Shown: piece by piece, positions 33,633-42,551 of the stretch
Layout of the letters: each line of letters begins with the position of its first letter
Numbering within the stretch: position 1 is the stretch's first letter
NCBI RefSeq assembly: GCF_047872805.1
Contig: NZ_JBLQUK010000001.1
Coordinates: forward strand, 1 to 64,000
Origin: Erythrobacter sp047872805
GTDB taxonomy: Bacteria > Pseudomonadota > Alphaproteobacteria > Sphingomonadales > Sphingomonadaceae
Direction: 5' to 3'
Length of the DNA: 64,000 nucleotides
The notes under the pieces: generated by a model
Told to the model about the DNA's origin: nothing
The model's input: only the letters and a program-made list of their open reading frames with translations
The model's database searches: none
Position numbers and translations under genes: made by a program

Positions 33633-35813
33633 CTACCAGATACGCACGCGCTCCTCTGGCGGCAGATACAGCGCATCGCCTTCGGTCACGCCAAACGCTT
33701 CGTACCACGCATCGAGATGCCGGACCGCATTGTTCAGGCGGAACTCGCCCGGCGGGTGGTTCGCGGTCATCACTCGGTTGCGCAGGCTCGCTTCGCGTTC
33801 CATGCCGCGCCAGATCTGCGCAAAGCCGAGGAAGAACCGCTGATCGCCGGTCAGACCATCAATGACGGGGGCCTCCTCGCCATTGAGCGACATCCGGTAC
33901 GCGCGGTAAGCCATTTGCAGGCCCACCACATCACCCAGAGTTTCCCCCATCGACTGGCCGCCGCGCAGGCAAACAGGACCTTCGGGGCTGTCCACCGGAC
34001 AATAGGATTCGATGAACCCAGCCATCCGTTCGGTAAATTCGACGAACCCGGCGCGGTCCTTATCCTGCCACCAATTGCGCAAGGTGCCACTGGCGTCGAA
34101 TTGCGAGCCTTGATCGTCATAGCCATGGCCGATTTCATGACCGATGACCGCGCCAATGCCGCCATAATTGACCGCCGGATCGGCGTCTGCATTAAAGAAC
34201 GGCGGCTGCAGGATCGCAGCGGGGAACACGATGCGGTTTGTGAGCGGCGAATAATAGGCGTTCACCGTCTGCGGGAACATGCCCCATTCCTCCGGATCAA
34301 CCTCTGTACCGAGCCGTGAACGGGCGTCGGCATCTTCCCAGCGCACGGTTGCCATCCGGTTTGCCAGCGGATCATTGGCGGTAATCTCCAGCCCGTCATA
34401 GCTTTTGAACTCGCCCGGATAGCCGATCATCGGGACAAAACCGTTCAGCTTGGCGCGCGCCTGGTCGATGGTTTCGGGCGTCATCCACTGGTTCTTGTCC
34501 AGGGCCTCATTCATCGACCTTGTGAGGTTGGCGACCAACGCATCCATCTGCGCCTTGCTGGTCTGCGGGAAATATTGATCGACATACAGCGCGCCAAGCT
34601 GTTCGCCGAGCGATCCTTCAACCGCATCGATGGCGCGTTTCCAGCGGTCCTGCTGCGCTTCTTGCCCGCCAATGGTCTGGCCGTAGAACGCGAAATTCGC
34701 GGCATCGAGTTCGCTCGAAAGGACGGCTGCGTTCGAAGACAAGAACCGCGCTGCCATATAGGCCTTGATCGTGGCGAGCGGGGTGTTGGCCATCAACTCC
34801 ATCATTGCGGGCAATCCGCCGCCGATCATGCTGATCTGTTCCGCGGTCAGTCCGGCTTCGGTGATCTCTTCGGGCGTGGGCGGGATCTGATCGACCAAGA
34901 AGCGCGGCTGACCATCAAGCTGCGCCGAGGCAAGCAGCGTTTCGATGGGGAAATCGCCCGCAATCGCGGTCAGCTCCGCCGGGGAAAGCTCGTTATAGGT
35001 TAGCGTCGGCTTGCGGAAAATCTGCCGTGCCCAATCGACCTCGGCAGACTGCTTTTCAAAGGCATAGACCGCCTCTGCCGCGGCAATCGGATCGGTGTAG
35101 CCCGCCGCTCCCAGCAGCACAGCGAGATATTCCTTATACTTCGCGCGGATTTCCAGATTGCTTTCGGAATCGACCAGATAATAATCGCGGTCGGGCAGGC
35201 CCATGCCGTCAAACCCGACTTCGACCACATATTGCGTGGGGTTGCGGGCGTCGATGGTCACCCCGGCTCTGACCGGAGCGGGATAGCCGGGGGTGCCAAA
35301 CAATCGCGCCAGCGCCGAAAGATCGGATGCGCCGAAAATTTCGGCAAGGTATGGCTGAGCAGGGGCAAGTCCGCTCGCGTCAATCGCCTCGACATCCATA
35401 TAGGCGTTGTAGGCATCGACGATACGCCGCGCCTGCGTGCCAGGGGCGGGATTGGATGCAACCAAAGTTTCGACCAGACTGCGCACGTCGCGGGTCGCCC
35501 CTTCGCGCAACATATCAAACGCGCCAAACCGCTGACGGTCGGCGGGAATTTCGTTGGCCGCGATCCACTTGCCATTGACATAGGCGTTGAAATCATTGCC
35601 CGGGTCGACGCCCTGATCGATGGTGGCGAGCCCGACGCCCCAAGTGCCGAAATCCATGCTCGGCGTGGCCGCGGGCTCGCCGCCCGTCTCACTTTCCGTT
35701 TCGAGCGGTTGGATTTCGGCAGCAACGACACCCGATTGGTCTTCGGCCATGGCTGTGCTGGTGAAGGCCAGCGCGGCGGTGCCTGCGAGCAGGAGATTGG
35801 TGATGCGGATCAT
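33633..35813 (-). CDS. M13 family zinc metallopeptidase (neprilysin/PepO-like)
   Basis: This is a 726-aa exported peptidase. A signal peptide ends AMA-ED at about residue 23. The zinc motif HEIGHGYDDQG is in VIGHEIGHGYDDQGSQFD, the third ligand region is GETLGDVVGLQMAY, and the substrate-side NAYYSPLTNRIVFPAAILQPP precedes them. The C-terminal tryptophan, typical of M13, is present. It probably degrades periplasmic peptides. It is followed by a strong terminator. Confidence 0.93.
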   Translation of the reverse strand: MIRITNLLLAGTAALAFTSTAMAEDQSGVVAAEIQPLETESETGGEPAATPSMDFGTWGVGLATIDQGVDPGNDFNAYVNGKWIAANEIPADRQRFGAFDMLREGATRDVRSLVETLVASNPAPGTQARRIVDAYNAYMDVEAIDASGLAPAQPYLAEIFGASDLSALARLFGTPGYPAPVRAGVTIDARNPTQYVVEVGFDGMGLPDRDYYLVDSESNLEIRAKYKEYLAVLLGAAGYTDPIAAAEAVYAFEKQSAEVDWARQIFRKPTLTYNELSPAELTAIAGDFPIETLLASAQLDGQPRFLVDQIPPTPEEITEAGLTAEQISMIGGGLPAMMELMANTPLATIKAYMAARFLSSNAAVLSSELDAANFAFYGQTIGGQEAQQDRWKRAIDAVEGSLGEQLGALYVDQYFPQTSKAQMDALVANLTRSMNEALDKNQWMTPETIDQARAKLNGFVPMIGYPGEFKSYDGLEITANDPLANRMATVRWEDADARSRLGTEVDPEEWGMFPQTVNAYYSPLTNRIVFPAAILQPPFFNADADPAVNYGGIGAVIGHEIGHGYDDQGSQFDASGTLRNWWQDKDRAGFVEFTERMAGFIESYCPVDSPEGPVCLRGGQSMGETLGDVVGLQMAYRAYRMSLNGEEAPVIDGLTGDQRFFLGFAQIWRGMEREASLRNRVMTANHPPGEFRLNNAVRHLDAWYEAFGVTEGDALYLPPEERVRIW

Positions 35814-35945
35814 AAATGCGTGTCCCCGATATGTGGTTCTGGAAATCCAGACTGATGCTGGTTTAGCGAGCGTTCCGGATCAAGGGTGTCGCTCGTCGCT
35901 CAAACGCGCGCTTTGGTCGAAAAGAAGCGCTTTAGTGCCCTGTCC

Positions 35946-37832
35946 CTAGGCGGCTTCGTTCGCAGTGAATTGCAGCGACGCCAGCCGTGCATACAGCCCG
36001 CCTGCCGCGCTGAGTTCGGTATGGGTGCCCTGTTCGGCGATGGCGCCGCCATCAAGCACGATGATCCGGTCCGCCGCGCGCACCGTGGCCAACCGGTGGG
36101 CAATCACCAGCGTGGTGCGGTCCTGCATCAGCACGTCGAGTGCCTGTTGCACCAATTGTTCGCTTTCCGCATCCAGCGCGCTGGTCGCCTCGTCCAGCAA
36201 CAGGATCGGAGCATCACGCAGCAGCGCGCGGGCGATGGCAATGCGCTGTTGCTGACCACCCGACAATTGCGTACCCCCTTCGCCCAAATAGGTGTCGAGC
36301 CCGCTAGGCAGGTCACGCAGAAAACTCTCGGCATTGGCGGCGCGCGCCGCCGCCCAGATTTCATCGTCGCTCGCATCCCATTTGCCATAGCGCAGATTGT
36401 CGCGGGCATTGGCGCTGAACAGCACTCCGTCCTGCGGCACCAGTGCCAATCGCGCGCGAATGTCCGCCGGATCAGCTTTGGTCAGCGGCACTCCGTCGAG
36501 CCGGATCGTGCCGACCTGCGGGTCGTAAAACCGCTCCACCAGTTGAAACAGCGTCGACTTGCCTGCGCCCGATGGGCCAACGATAGCCACCGTCTCGCCC
36601 GGTTCGATCTCTAGACTGAAGTCCCTGAGCGCCGGAGTTTCGGGCCGCGCGGGATAACGGAACGTGACATTGCGGAACGACAGACTGCCGCGGGCCGGTT
36701 CTGGCAGGCGCTCGGGGCGGGCGGGTGGCGCAATCGCCGGCTTCGCTTCCAGCAATTCAGCCAGTCGGCTGGCCGCACCCGCACCGCGCAGCAGATCGCC
36801 ATACACTTCGGTCAAGGACCCCATTGCGCCAGCGACCAATCCGCCGGTGAGCACAAACGCGGCAATCGTCCCTCCGCTGATCGTCCCTTCCGACACGGCC
36901 AGCGCGCCGCGCCACATCACAAGGGTAATGCCGCCGAAAATCAGCAGGATCACGATGGAGGTCATCGCCGCGCGCAGGATAATGCGTTTGCGCGCGGTTT
37001 CAAAGGTGCGTTCCACGACGTCGCCAAACCGGCCTGCTTCGCGCGATTCCTGTCCAAAGCTCTGAACGATCTTCATCGCTGAAAGCACTTCGGTGACATA
37101 GGCACCGACATCGGCGACCCGGTCTTGACTCGACCGCGATATGGCGCGGATTTTGCGCCCAAAGAATACGATGGGCAGGATCACCAGCGGAATACCGATC
37201 AGCAGGCCCAGCGTCAGCGTCGGCGCGAGATAGAGCAACAGCGCAATGCCCCCGATCCCTGTCAGCGTGTTGCGCAAGGCCACCGAAACCGTGGTGCCGA
37301 CCACCGTTTCGATAATCGCGGTATCCGAAGTCATCCGGCTGGAGATTTCCTTGGGGCTGTTTTCCTCATAGAAGCCGGGCGATAGGCGAAGCAGGTTCTC
37401 CTGCACTTTAAGGCGAATGTCGGCGACCACCCGTTCACCGATCCAGCTCACGAAATAAAACCTTGCCGCCGTCCCGATGCCCAGCACCAGCACGATCATC
37501 AGCAGATACTGGAACGCATGGCCGATCTCTTCCGCGCCAGCCGTGCCGCCAAAGGCATCGTCGATTATCACCTTGAAGCGCCAAGGAATTGCCAGCGTCG
37601 CTCCGGCAGTAATCATCAGCGACAGCAGCGCAAACCCGATTTGCGAAGGATATTTGCCGGCCTCGCGGTAAACCATCGTCAGCGGGGCGAGCGAGCGCGG
37701 TCGTTTCGCTGCCAGTGCCGGATCGGCACCGCCTGCGCCCTCGTCATCAGCTATGCTTGTATCGATCCCCGCATCGATTTCGTCCGCTGCAGCGCCGACT
37801 TCATTGGTTTGTCCGTCCATATCGGGCTTCAT
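35946..37832 (-). CDS. MsbA-type ABC exporter (fused permease-ATPase)
   Basis: This is a 628-aa half-transporter: an acidic N-terminal tail (about 1-45), six membrane helices (about 65-340), and the nucleotide-binding domain (about 385-620). Walker A is VGPSGAGKSTLF, the signature is LSGGQQQRIAIARAL, Walker B is ILLLDEATSALD, and the switch His is in IAHRLATV. The substrate is unknown; lipid or drug export is likely from the family. It may act as a homodimer. Start M1 at 37832 or M5 at 37820. Confidence 0.9.
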   Translation of the reverse strand: MKPDMDGQTNEVGAAADEIDAGIDTSIADDEGAGGADPALAAKRPRSLAPLTMVYREAGKYPSQIGFALLSLMITAGATLAIPWRFKVIIDDAFGGTAGAEEIGHAFQYLLMIVLVLGIGTAARFYFVSWIGERVVADIRLKVQENLLRLSPGFYEENSPKEISSRMTSDTAIIETVVGTTVSVALRNTLTGIGGIALLLYLAPTLTLGLLIGIPLVILPIVFFGRKIRAISRSSQDRVADVGAYVTEVLSAMKIVQSFGQESREAGRFGDVVERTFETARKRIILRAAMTSIVILLIFGGITLVMWRGALAVSEGTISGGTIAAFVLTGGLVAGAMGSLTEVYGDLLRGAGAASRLAELLEAKPAIAPPARPERLPEPARGSLSFRNVTFRYPARPETPALRDFSLEIEPGETVAIVGPSGAGKSTLFQLVERFYDPQVGTIRLDGVPLTKADPADIRARLALVPQDGVLFSANARDNLRYGKWDASDDEIWAAARAANAESFLRDLPSGLDTYLGEGGTQLSGGQQQRIAIARALLRDAPILLLDEATSALDAESEQLVQQALDVLMQDRTTLVIAHRLATVRAADRIIVLDGGAIAEQGTHTELSAAGGLYARLASLQFTANEAA

Positions 37833-37914
37833 CTAGCTATCGCAGGCGCAAATATCACGTCTAAAAAGCACCGGGATGCGCCTCTATCGGCGGCGGAACC
37901 ACAGTGGACAGTTA

Positions 37915-37931
37915 ATTGTGCATTGCACAAT
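37915..37931. promoter_or_regulatory. Perfect dyad upstream of the PHB depolymerase gene
   Basis: ATTGTGC, a 3-nt spacer ATT, and GCACAAT form a perfect 17-bp palindrome 78 bp before the phaZ start and 83 bp before the ABC gene start. Its core TGC-N3-GCA resembles the site type reported for the PHB regulator PhaR. Operator role is inferred. Confidence 0.45.
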
Positions 37932-38008
37932 GGGGCGTAAAGCGCCATTTAACCTCCAAACATTACGCCGCGTGAGGGGGTCGCGCGCCAAACCGGACGG
38001 GCAAAACC

Positions 38009-39256
38009 ATGCTTTACCACGCCTATGAAATACAGCGCAGCTGGATGAACAGCGTCAGCTCCTGGGCTTCGATCAGTTCTTCTATGCTTACCAATCCTGC
38101 CAACCCATTCGGCAAGATGGGCATGATGCCAATGGCTGCCAACGCGCTTGACGTGTTTGCGCATGCCACCGCCAATTATGGCAAGCCTGAGTTCGGCATC
38201 ACCGAAATCGAATCCGGCGGCAAACTCTTCCCCGTGATCGAAGCGACCGTGGTCAACCGCCCGTTTGGCGATCTCAAACGCTTCCGGCTTGACGGGGTGG
38301 ATACAGGCGAAACGGCAAACCGTCCCAAAATGCTGATCGTTGCCCCGATGAGCGGCCATTACGCCACGCTGCTGCGCGGCACGGTCGAACGGATGTTGGA
38401 GACATACGAGGTCTATATCACCGATTGGGCCGACGCTGCGATGGTGCCGCTGAGCGAGGGCGATTTCGACCTTGATACCTATATCGACTATCTGATCGAG
38501 TTTCTGGAATATATCGAAGCCGTGGAGCCGGGCCGGCGTCCGCATATGCTCGCGGTGTGCCAGCCTTCGGTCCCTGCGTTTGCTGCGACCGCGCTGCTCA
38601 ATCAGCACAAATCGCCCGCGACACCGCTGACGCTGACGATGATGGGCGGGCCAATCGACACGCGCGAAAGCCCCACTACGGTCAACAATCACGCCATGAA
38701 CCGCCCGATCGAATGGTTCCGCCAAAGCGTGATTGCCACCGTCCCGGCAAATTATCGCGGTGCGGGACGGCGGGTCTATCCCGGCTTCATGCAGCTTTCC
38801 GCGTTCATGAGCATGAACCTGCAAAGCCACATGATGAGCCATTACGAGATGTTCAAACATCTGACCGCAGGCGACGATGCCAGCGCACAGGCGACCAAGG
38901 ATTTCTACGACGAATATCGCAGCGTGTGCGACATGACCGCCGAATTTTACCTCCAGACGGTAGAGGAAGTGTTCCAGAAACACTCGATCCCCAATGGCAC
39001 GTTTGAACATAAGGGCGAAGTGGTCGACCTCACCCAGCTCACCGACACCGCCCTGCTCGCGATCGAAGGCGAGCGCGACGATATTTCAGGGCTGGGCCAG
39101 ACGCGCGCCGCGCTGAAACTGGCGACTGGGCTGTCAGAGGACAAGAAGCGCTATTACATGGCCGAGGGCGCCGGGCATTACGGCATCTTCAACGGCAGCC
39201 GCTGGCGCACCAAGGTTGCCCCGGTGGTCGAGGAGTTTATATCTCAGCACAGTTAG
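38009..39256 (+). CDS. phaZ: Intracellular polyhydroxyalkanoate depolymerase
   Basis: This 415-aa enzyme mobilises stored PHB granules. The alpha/beta-hydrolase nucleophile elbow is LAVCQPSVPA, with Cys in place of Ser as is usual for this intracellular type. The block APMSGHYATLLRGTVE is the oxyanion side, and the His lies in GAGHYGIFNGSRWR near the C-terminus. It starts MLYHAYEIQRSWMN, as family members do. A PHB synthase gene is not in the window. Confidence 0.93.
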   Translation: MLYHAYEIQRSWMNSVSSWASISSSMLTNPANPFGKMGMMPMAANALDVFAHATANYGKPEFGITEIESGGKLFPVIEATVVNRPFGDLKRFRLDGVDTGETANRPKMLIVAPMSGHYATLLRGTVERMLETYEVYITDWADAAMVPLSEGDFDLDTYIDYLIEFLEYIEAVEPGRRPHMLAVCQPSVPAFAATALLNQHKSPATPLTLTMMGGPIDTRESPTTVNNHAMNRPIEWFRQSVIATVPANYRGAGRRVYPGFMQLSAFMSMNLQSHMMSHYEMFKHLTAGDDASAQATKDFYDEYRSVCDMTAEFYLQTVEEVFQKHSIPNGTFEHKGEVVDLTQLTDTALLAIEGERDDISGLGQTRAALKLATGLSEDKKRYYMAEGAGHYGIFNGSRWRTKVAPVVEEFISQHS

Positions 39257-39305
39257 TTCGCCGGGATGCTTCCTCGATGAGAATTGGTTTTCGAGTTTCT
39301 TCGGA

Positions 39306-39902
39306 ATGATGGAAGTTCCAGCGGCAGCGCTATTGGCGTTTGCAGCCACTCCAGCGGGCGATGCCGTGGCAAACTGCGAAGCCCATTTCTTTCCGACCGA
39401 TCAGGTGCAGGGCTTCACCAGCCTCGGCGACTATGGGTTGATCAGTGACTTGCTCTCTGGCGGTCCCGTTCCTGCAGAAGAAATGCTCGCCCAAATCAAG
39501 GCTGACACCCAATTCGAGGTCGCGACCGGATTGATAGAGCGCAGCGGGCGCCTTCCCGGGTTTCGGTTTATCGAGCACTATGAAGCTGTCGAATTCGAGC
39601 GCACATCTGCGCGGGCGGGTCGCCTGACTGCCTCGCTTGAGCCATGCTACGTCGAAATTGTAGTCAACTACATCTCGTTCTCAGACAGCGCGATTTCAAA
39701 GAAGAAAGTCGGTGTTCACTTTGTAACGCGAGACTTTCGCGAGCGACCCGAAAATCCTGTGATCAGAAGGCTCGGCGGCGCGGCCCTGCTCGCGCCCCAC
39801 GTCGAATTGCCCGCAGAACCGGGGTCAGCGCCGAGGATCGATTTTGTGGGCGCATACACCGAAGCCTTCGATGCTGCCATCGAACGCTTCTGGAGACGCT
39901 GA
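39306..39902 (+). CDS. Hypothetical protein, possibly exported
   Basis: This is a 198-aa protein not recognised. The frame begins with a short hydrophobic stretch (AAALLAFAATPAG) that could be a signal sequence ending near AVA. Two Cys occur (NCEAHFF and EPCYVEI). The middle part is mixed alpha/beta, with FRFIEHYEAVEFER and YVEIVVNYISFSD as likely strands. The start is uncertain (ATG 39306 or 39309; weak ribosome site). It lies between phaZ and a convergent gene. Confidence 0.55.
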   Translation: MMEVPAAALLAFAATPAGDAVANCEAHFFPTDQVQGFTSLGDYGLISDLLSGGPVPAEEMLAQIKADTQFEVATGLIERSGRLPGFRFIEHYEAVEFERTSARAGRLTASLEPCYVEIVVNYISFSDSAISKKKVGVHFVTRDFRERPENPVIRRLGGAALLAPHVELPAEPGSAPRIDFVGAYTEAFDAAIERFWRR

Positions 39903-39918
39903 CCACTGTATAGCAAGC

Positions 39919-40524
39919 CTAAGGCGCATGGTTGTTTCGCGCGTTTCGAAAAAACACCCGCTTGATGATCCGCTGCGCCAACCACATCAACGCCAACACA
40001 ATCACCAGCAGCGCCGCCGCAATCCCTGCGGCAATCGTGGGATATTCGTAAGCCGCCCATAGCAGCCCAACCGTCGCCACATCCTCCGCGCTCGATATCA
40101 GCGCGTTGCTGAACGGTTCTGGCGACGTGTTGACCACTGCGCGTGCCGATGCCTTTCCGCCATGCGCAAGCAGGCTCGCGCCGCCGCCCAGCAGGAACGC
40201 GATCACCTGCATCGCGGGGTCCGACGGATCAACGATGGCGAGCGCCAGCAGCGCGCCGCCGACCGGGCGCACCAGAGTGTGCACCGTGTCCCACAGCGAA
40301 TCGAGCCACATTACCTTGTCGGCAAAAAACTCCGCCAGCGCGCCCAGCGCGGCGATTCCCATCACCCACGGATTTTCGAGCACGCCAAGGCTGGCGAGAT
40401 GCTCCGGCACCGGCAGCGCATCCAAACGCATCGCCAGGCCGGTGGCAAAGATGCACAGGTACAGCCGCCAGCCTGAAAGCAGGCTGACGCTGCCCGCGAT
40501 CCCGATGATTTCCATGATGGGCAT
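39919..40524 (-). CDS. DUF4126-like multi-helix membrane protein
   Basis: This is a 201-aa protein with five or so membrane helices. It starts MPIMEIIGIAGSVSLLSGWRLYLC; the block EFFADKVMWLDSLWDTVHTLVRPVGGALLA is typical of the DUF4126 group. GLLWAAYEYPTIAAGIAAALLVI forms the last helix. No function is established. ATG 40524 is preceded by GAGGCG. Confidence 0.75.
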   Translation of the reverse strand: MPIMEIIGIAGSVSLLSGWRLYLCIFATGLAMRLDALPVPEHLASLGVLENPWVMGIAALGALAEFFADKVMWLDSLWDTVHTLVRPVGGALLALAIVDPSDPAMQVIAFLLGGGASLLAHGGKASARAVVNTSPEPFSNALISSAEDVATVGLLWAAYEYPTIAAGIAAALLVIVLALMWLAQRIIKRVFFRNARNNHAP

Positions 40525-40705
40525 TTGTTTCGCCTCAAACGCCGGCAGATGCATCCGCATCTTTGGCTTTCCTCGCACATGCTCGGGCGGGCGGTCGCCC
40601 TTGCGGCCTTCGCAAGCGAAGTCCGAAACGCAAAACTCCCACTCACCGTTTCCGGTAAGCAGGAGTTTGATAGCTTGCGCCCCGAAAGGCAAATCATGCG
40701 CGCGC

Positions 40706-41887
40706 TTAATAGACCTCGAACAGTCCCGCTGCGCCTTGTCCGCCGCCGATGCACATCGTGACGACGACGTATTTCGCGCCGCGGCGCTTGCCTTCGATCA
40801 AAGCGTGGCCGGTGCAGCGCGCGCCGGTCATGCCGTATGGGTGGCCGATAGAGATCGAACCGCCGTTGACGTTGAGGATGTCGTTGTCGATGCCCAGCTT
40901 GTCGCGGCAATACAGAACCTGCACGGCGAAAGCTTCGTTGAGTTCCCACAGGCCGATGTCGTCCATCTTCAGGCCGGTTTGCTTCAAGAGCTTGGGGATC
41001 GCGAAGACCGGGCCGATGCCCATTTCGTCAGGCTCAGTGCCCGCCACCGCCATGCCAACATAGCGACCGAGCGGCTGGAGGCCTTTCTGTTCGGCCAACT
41101 TGGCTTCCATCAGCACGCTGGCTGACGAACCGTCGGACAATTGCGAGGCATTGCCCGCCGTGATGCACATGCCCGGACCCATCACCGGCTGCAGGCCCTG
41201 GAGCCCTTCGAGCGTGGTCGAGGGGCGGTTGCCTTCGTCCTTGGTCAGGGTGAATTCGTGGTGGCTGACCTCGCCGGTTTCCTTGTCCTTGACCGCCATG
41301 GTGGTGGTCACGGGCACGATTTCATCATCGAACTTGCCCGCTTCCTGCGCAGCGGCGGTGCGCATCTGCGATTGGTAGGCGTATTCATCCTGCGCTTCGC
41401 GGCTGACGTTGTAACGTTTGGCCACGGTTTCTGCGGTGCCGAGCATCGGCATATACACATCCTTGTGCATCGCGATCAGCGAGCGGTCGGGTGCCACACG
41501 CATTTCAGGCGTTTGCACCATCGAAATGGAATCCTGCCCGCCGCCGACGACGATATCCATATTGTCGACGATGATCTGCTTGGCTGCGGTCGAAATCGCC
41601 ATCAGGCCCGAAGAGCATTGACGGTCGATGGTCTGAGCCGGAACCGAAACCGGCGCCCCGCCGCGCAAAGCGACCTGCCGGGCGATATTGCCCGCCTGCG
41701 TGCCTTGCGTCAGCACCGCACCCCAGACCACATCGTCAATTTCAGCAGGGTCGATGCCGGCGCGCTCAACCGCAGGGGCAAACGAATAGGACCCCAGCGT
41801 CGCGCCGGGGGTGGCGTTGAAAGCGCCCTTGTAAGCCCGGCCAATCGGCGTACGGGCGGTGGAGACGATAACGGCTTCGCGGGTCAT
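40706..41887 (-). CDS. Acetyl-CoA acyltransferase (thiolase II type)
   Basis: This is a 393-aa thiolase. Active-site Cys is in TIDRQCSSGLMAI, His in NEAFAVQV and GHPYGMTGAR, and the second Cys in MCIGGGQGAAG. Compared with the other thiolase here it is a separate subfamily. It may serve fatty-acid oxidation or PHB metabolism. ATG 41887 has GAGGAG; the longer frame is not needed. A MaoC gene lies 101 bp upstream on the same strand. Confidence 0.93.
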   Translation of the reverse strand: MTREAVIVSTARTPIGRAYKGAFNATPGATLGSYSFAPAVERAGIDPAEIDDVVWGAVLTQGTQAGNIARQVALRGGAPVSVPAQTIDRQCSSGLMAISTAAKQIIVDNMDIVVGGGQDSISMVQTPEMRVAPDRSLIAMHKDVYMPMLGTAETVAKRYNVSREAQDEYAYQSQMRTAAAQEAGKFDDEIVPVTTTMAVKDKETGEVSHHEFTLTKDEGNRPSTTLEGLQGLQPVMGPGMCITAGNASQLSDGSSASVLMEAKLAEQKGLQPLGRYVGMAVAGTEPDEMGIGPVFAIPKLLKQTGLKMDDIGLWELNEAFAVQVLYCRDKLGIDNDILNVNGGSISIGHPYGMTGARCTGHALIEGKRRGAKYVVVTMCIGGGQGAAGLFEVY

Positions 41888-41907
41888 GAAAAACTCCTCA
41901 ATTGCGC

Positions 41908-41977
41908 ATCCCCGCAAAGGCGGGGATCTCTTGAAACTTGGTGCGGGCTCGATCGAGGCTCCCGCCTGCGCGGGAGC
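41908..41977. repeat. Pair of short GC hairpins between maoC-like and thiolase genes
   Basis: Two perfect 8-bp palindromes are seen: ATCCCCGC/GCGGGGAT (41908-41927) and GCTCCCGC/GCGGGAGC (41958-41977). They look like the dispersed intergenic repeats common in Sphingomonadales. They could also attenuate transcription into the thiolase gene. Confidence 0.6.
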
Positions 41978-41988
41978 TCACGCATGAG

Positions 41989-42438
41989 TCAGACGAAATA
42001 GAGCGTGATCCATTCGCAGATCAGCGCAGGGGTCTGTTCGCCTTCGATTTCCATCGTCACTTCGCAGGTCTGTTGCCACTGGCCGGGGCGCTTTTCGATC
42101 ATTTCGGTCAATTTCCAGTGGCCGCGAATCCGCTTTCCGGCGCGCACGGGCGACAAGAAACGGGTTTTGTTGCCGCCGTAATTGACGCCCATTTTCACGC
42201 CGTCCAGCTTTGGCGTGTCGCTGTTCGCGCCGAGATAGGGCATCATCGACAGCGTCAGGAACCCATGCGCGATGGTCCCGCCAAACGGGGTCATCTTCGC
42301 GGCTTCTTCGTTAACGTGGATGAATTGATGATCGCCGGTCGCATCGGCAAACTGGTTTATGCGTTCCTGGCTCATGGTGACCCATTCGCTGGTGCCGATA
42401 TTTTCGCCGACCTTGGCGGCCAATTCCTGCGGTGTCAT
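41989..42438 (-). CDS. MaoC-family enoyl-CoA hydratase
   Basis: This is a 149-aa single hot-dog hydratase. The segment FADATGDHQFIHVNEEAA carries the catalytic Asp and His of the R-specific hydratase group, and GTIAHGFLTLSMM follows. It would convert 2-enoyl-CoA to (R)-3-hydroxyacyl-CoA, or act in a related hydration. The start is ATG 42438 with GGAG; the open frame extends upstream without support. A TTGTTT-gtg-AAACAA dyad lies just upstream. Confidence 0.88.
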   Translation of the reverse strand: MTPQELAAKVGENIGTSEWVTMSQERINQFADATGDHQFIHVNEEAAKMTPFGGTIAHGFLTLSMMPYLGANSDTPKLDGVKMGVNYGGNKTRFLSPVRAGKRIRGHWKLTEMIEKRPGQWQQTCEVTMEIEGEQTPALICEWITLYFV

Positions 42439-42454
42439 GGAGGCGCTCCCTCTA

Positions 42455-42469
42455 TTGTTTGTGAAACAA
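42455..42469. promoter_or_regulatory. Dyad TTGTTT-N3-AAACAA before the MaoC gene
   Basis: A perfect 15-bp inverted repeat starts 17 bp upstream of the MaoC start codon. Position and symmetry suit a repressor operator, perhaps of a TetR- or FadR-like regulator, none of which is encoded nearby. Confidence 0.35.
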
Positions 42470-42551
42470 AGTAACGATTCTGCGGGCGCGGTTTGAGCGT
42501 TAATTGCACGAGAGGCAAGTCCCCCATGGTCGCCGCTACGGCACCCTAACG

